Below, piece after piece: positions 6,595 to 8,941 of a DNA stretch of 8,941 nucleotides; position 1 is the first letter of the stretch; each line of letters begins with the position of its first letter. A program made the translations under genes and the position numbers. Under the pieces are notes generated by a model that did no database searches, had not been told where the DNA came from, and worked only from the letters and a program-made list of their open reading frames with translations. The stretch is from Mariprofundaceae bacterium (lineage in GTDB: Bacteria > Pseudomonadota > Zetaproteobacteria > Mariprofundales > Mariprofundaceae): NCBI GenBank assembly GCA_027075825.1, contig JALSZZ010000270.1, positions 1 through 8,941 of the forward strand, in the 5' to 3' direction.

Positions 6595-6918
6595 CCCCGA
6601 ATTGATCCGAAGTCCCTAGGGATGGCCATCACCCAGAGAAGAGAAGAAATGGGTCTAACATTAGCTCAAATATCGAGTCTCACCGGGGTCGATAAGGGTC
6701 AGGTATCCAAGTTTTGTTCGGGCAAATTCAAGCGACCGTCGAAAAACTTGCAAAAGGTGTGCAAGTATTTGCAAATTGACTTGGCTTCCTCTGCCGTAGG
6801 GGAGGCATGCGACCTCCAAAGAGTGGTCGCAGAAGTAAGGCTGGGGTGGAAACTATCCGATGAGCGTAGGGAGCAGTTTGTTGAAGCCATCATGGCGCTG
6901 GTGCAGCTGGTCAAATAA
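6577..6918 (+). CDS. Xre/Cro-family regulator, probable controller of the divergent operon
   Basis: This 113-residue protein has an Xre helix-turn-helix at about 15-66: AITQRREEMGLTLAQISSLT, then GVDKGQVSKFCSGKFKRPS and a final helix ending LQKVCKYLQI. A short helical tail (80-113) may help dimerise. The frame is open back to 6439, but the promoter at 6542-6569 lies inside that extension and the family fold begins after 6577, so this ATG is chosen. There is no ribosome binding site before it, consistent with a leaderless message. It is divergent from the methyltransferase operon across 160 bp, like controller proteins of restriction-modification systems. It probably represses itself and times the operon through TTGCAA sites. 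The family call is strong; the regulatory target is inferred from position. Confidence 0.85.
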   Translation: MDKKLQPRIDPKSLGMAITQRREEMGLTLAQISSLTGVDKGQVSKFCSGKFKRPSKNLQKVCKYLQIDLASSAVGEACDLQRVVAEVRLGWKLSDERREQFVEAIMALVQLVK

Positions 6919-6928
6919 TCAACCAGCT
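6905..6928 (+). repeat. Hairpin across the stop codon of the Xre gene
   Basis: AGCTGGT (6905-6911) and ACCAGCT (6922-6928) can pair around a 10-base loop that contains the stop codon TAA. There is no T-run after it, so it is at best a weak terminator or an mRNA-stabilising end. Confidence 0.3.
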
Positions 6929-7046
6929 AAAGCATCAAGCACGCACCGTCATGACGATACAATGGCAGATTTGGAGCGGACCGTAATTCGATAGGTCCAC
7001 CAGCCGGTGATTGACTAGCCCAGCACACCCCTCGCTGAATAAGAAA
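6919..7046. other. Intergenic region between convergent Xre and zinc-ribbon genes
   Basis: No gene is seen in these 128 bases. They contain the 10-bp palindrome CGTCATGACG (6947-6956). Base composition changes from the moderate-GC central block to the GC-rich right block around here, so this is a plausible module junction. No clear terminator or att core is visible. Confidence 0.4.
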
Positions 7047-8456
7047 TCATCCATCTGGAATCCACGCCTTTTGGCCGTTTATTTCCACCAAGATACCTCC
7101 ATCCTTCTTAACCATTTGCGCCACCTGCCGCTTTCGAGACATCTTGAATCCGTGGAAATACTCCAAACACACTATCACCCACTCGTCCCGCCATTCCTCA
7201 TCACGTTCGTGGACTCGCGATAACGCCTTCATCCGACGTTCGAGTGCCGTTCGACGCCTTGCCTCGACAGCGCATTCATCAAGACGGGCAATCAGATTCA
7301 ATCCATTCGTCACGTTCAGAAAGCTCAGAAACCCCGTCAGGGCCGCCTTCTGCCCCGGCCTTTCCAGAAGGTAAGCATCCACGTCATCCTGGGTCGGCAA
7401 TCGCTCATCCCCAGCTTCCTTGCCTTTGTTCAGCAAGTCTGCCGCGGGCCGCAAGGCAAGGCGCACCGACCTCAGGCTTGTTTTCCCTTCCTTAACGCGC
7501 TCCATCAGATGCGCGTGATACTGCTCAAGCACTTGTCGGGCAAGCGTCCCAGAAGGGAATGAAGACAGGATGGACTCGATGCGCCGCCGCTCGGAATCCT
7601 CCCGCCTGGCGGCTTCGTCCACGTCAATGCGCCCCGACTCGTCCAGCCATTTGACCACGTTCCGGATCTTGCGCAATCCCTCCGCACCGAAGCGCCTCAC
7701 AAGGGCCGGATAGCCGGGGAATCCGCCCCATGTCTTGTCCGCTTCGAGAAAGAAGGGAACGTAATGACTGATCCTGTGGGCCGCGAACCGGTACCCCCGC
7801 CTGGCGGCCAGCCATTGCCCGAATTCCTCCAGCCCGATTCTAACCGCTTCGCTTTCCAGCGCCGCCGCATTGAATGCGATCCGTCGCTCCAGCAGCCCAT
7901 TCCAATAGCATTCCTCGCACCGGCTCCCCCTGCCGGCCGGCAGGGGCCGGCCGCACTCGGGGCAGGGCACCTCGCCCTCGTCAAGGCACTTGCGGCACAG
8001 ATTGCGTCCGTCCGGGGCCCGATACAGTTTCCGGTGCCGCCGGCACGCCTGGCAGTTGCCCATGTTGTTGCCGTAGGCACATTTCATGCACACGCGAACC
8101 TTCCCGCCCTCGACCTCGACGCCGACGAGACGCCGCGTATGCCTGCCGCAAAGGGCGCACGGTTCCGGTTCGACGAAGTAGGTGTAGCAGTTGCCACAAA
8201 CAGGGCCATAGGGCGTGATCTTGCGTGTCCGGTAGTGCTCCTTGCCGCACCGGATGCACGGCCTGTCGCGCTCGCAGCGGAAGCACACCGCGTCCGGCTC
8301 GCTTCTCGGCAGCCAGGCAGCCCGGCCGCATCTGGGGCAGTCTCGCCGGACAAACCAGCGCTTGTAGCAGGTGGCGCAGAATTTCTCACCGCGCCAGATG
8401 CGGTGGATACGGTTCACCTTGCGGCCGCAGCCGTCGCATGTCCGTTGCCCGCTCAT
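7047..8456 (-). CDS. Six-zinc-ribbon protein with recombinase core-binding-like domain
   Basis: This 469-residue protein starts with six consecutive four-cysteine zinc ribbons. The CxxC pairs are at 7/10-27/30, 40/43-58/61, 67/70-87/90, 100/103-123/126, 135/138-154/157 and 165/168-180/183. A helical linker follows. Residues about 300-383 (LARQVLEQYHAHLMERVKEG, TSLRSVRLALRPAADLL, then DVDAYLLERPGQKAALTGFL) resemble the SAM-like core-binding domain of tyrosine recombinases. The catalytic R...HxxR...Y set is missing, so it is likely a DNA-binding helper rather than an active integrase. The start at 8456 is chosen over the longer frame from 8588 because GGAGGA lies just before it and its ATGA overlaps the stop of the upstream gene. 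It is probably part of an integration module of a mobile island, working with recombinases outside the window. The zinc ribbons are seen; the recombinase link is a weaker resemblance. Confidence 0.8.
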   Translation of the reverse strand: MSGQRTCDGCGRKVNRIHRIWRGEKFCATCYKRWFVRRDCPRCGRAAWLPRSEPDAVCFRCERDRPCIRCGKEHYRTRKITPYGPVCGNCYTYFVEPEPCALCGRHTRRLVGVEVEGGKVRVCMKCAYGNNMGNCQACRRHRKLYRAPDGRNLCRKCLDEGEVPCPECGRPLPAGRGSRCEECYWNGLLERRIAFNAAALESEAVRIGLEEFGQWLAARRGYRFAAHRISHYVPFFLEADKTWGGFPGYPALVRRFGAEGLRKIRNVVKWLDESGRIDVDEAARREDSERRRIESILSSFPSGTLARQVLEQYHAHLMERVKEGKTSLRSVRLALRPAADLLNKGKEAGDERLPTQDDVDAYLLERPGQKAALTGFLSFLNVTNGLNLIARLDECAVEARRRTALERRMKALSRVHERDEEWRDEWVIVCLEYFHGFKMSRKRQVAQMVKKDGGILVEINGQKAWIPDG

Positions 8457-8941
8457 GATTCCTCCGCCGCCCACTTGCGCTGGAGCCGCGCCCATTGGCG
8501 CATCACAGCGCGCTTGGATTTCGGCCTGAAACCCGACGAAACAGCGTTTCGCTTCCTTCTGGGAAGGCCCGAAGGAACGGCCTGCCACACGGAAGCGAGA
8601 AGAGCCGTCGGCATGCGCCTAGGCTTGTCCGTCAGCGTCCGCAGTGTTGCTCCGGCCGAGCAGACCGCATCCGCCAGGCCGTCCGGGCCGACCTCCATGA
8701 TTTTCCACGCCGCGGCAAACAGGCCGGCCCTTTCGCGAGGCGGCAGCATTTCCAGGGCGAGCCCCGTTTCCGGAATGGGCAATGCGCCGGCATCCACGCC
8801 CAATCTGGCAAGCATCCTGTCCAGAACGTCCAGCCGCAATGCTCCGGCCTTGCGGACAATGCTGATGACGAACCGGGCCAGCGCGAACCATTCGCATGCC
8901 GGCCCGGCCATGGAGCCGTAGGCTCCCCGGTTGCGCATCAC
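8453..8941 (-). CDS. C-terminal part of an unidentified protein, possibly TniQ-like (partial)
   Basis: The frame is open to the right edge of the window, so the true start probably lies outside; an internal GTG/ATG at 8941-8936 exists but has no visible ribosome site in the window. The 162 visible residues are helical and rich in Arg, Ala and Leu. LPPRERAGLFAAAWKIMEVG followed by LRTLTDKPRRMPTALLASVW recalls the C-terminal helical repeats of TniQ-family proteins, which guide target choice in Tn7-like elements. This similarity is faint. The end is very basic (LPRRKRNAV, KSKRAVMRQWARLQRKW), which suits nucleic-acid binding. Its stop overlaps the start of the zinc-ribbon gene (ATGA), so the two are co-transcribed, probably as part of an island mobility module. 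The gene is fairly certain; the identity is not. Confidence 0.65.
   Translation of the reverse strand: MMRNRGAYGSMAGPACEWFALARFVISIVRKAGALRLDVLDRMLARLGVDAGALPIPETGLALEMLPPRERAGLFAAAWKIMEVGPDGLADAVCSAGATLRTLTDKPRRMPTALLASVWQAVPSGLPRRKRNAVSSGFRPKSKRAVMRQWARLQRKWAAEES

Noticed and set aside
8457..8588. 44-residue N-terminal extension of the zinc-ribbon protein
   Set aside because: It overlaps the upstream coding frame. The ATG at 8456 has GGAGGA and a coupled ATGA junction.
7764..8921. Long plus-strand open frame of 385 codons
   Set aside because: It lies antisense to the six-zinc-ribbon gene and its upstream partner. Its Ala/Pro/Arg-rich translation is typical of a shadow frame in GC-rich DNA, while the minus frame has regular CxxC motifs and good start signals.
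1..8941. CRISPR array, tRNA or rRNA gene
   Set aside because: No regularly spaced direct repeats, cloverleaf-like sequence or rRNA-like stretches were seen in the non-coding gaps.

Overview
The window looks like part of a genomic island in a proteobacterium. The genus cannot be fixed from the sequence. Three blocks stand out. (1) The left end (1-801) holds the first codons of a leftward gene cut by the window edge, a short leader-like region, and a small gene for a stand-alone ChlI/ComM-type N-terminal domain. (2) The centre (925-6918) is a visibly lower-GC block with a tight four-gene leftward operon and a divergent Xre-type regulator. (3) The right end (7047-8941) is a clearly GC-richer leftward pair. 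One member is a protein with six tandem zinc ribbons followed by a region resembling a tyrosine-recombinase core-binding domain. The other is an incomplete upstream partner, possibly TniQ-like.

The central operon reads, in transcription order: an N6-adenine DNA methyltransferase (gamma class, NPPY motif); a 747-residue protein with two separate GHKL ATPase modules, one MORC/Hsp90-like at the N-terminus and one histidine-kinase-like with an H-box at the C-terminus; a receiver-domain protein with an unassigned helical C-terminus; and an unrecognised 243-residue protein. All three junctions overlap (ATGA, 14 bp, ATGA), so the four proteins are probably made as one unit. The likely reading is a candidate anti-phage or DNA-modification system: a methyltransferase marks or inspects DNA, a dual-ATPase sensor signals to a receiver protein, and the last protein may be the effector. 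I do not recognise this combination as a named defence system. It differs in composition from Detocs, the defence two-component system I know.

The Xre gene is read away from the operon across 160 bp. Its predicted -10 box ends seven bases before its ATG, which suggests a leaderless mRNA as seen for controller (C) proteins of restriction-modification systems. The palindrome TTGCAA sits between the -10 and the ATG of both divergent genes and recurs in this region, so it is the best candidate operator.

The recombination-type genes on the right, the change in base composition, and the comM-like domain on the left (comM is a known island insertion locus) support mobility. No complete integrase or transposase, att site or target duplication can be proved inside the window. 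The only other non-coding stretches are 23-282, 802-924, 6417-6576 and 6919-7046.
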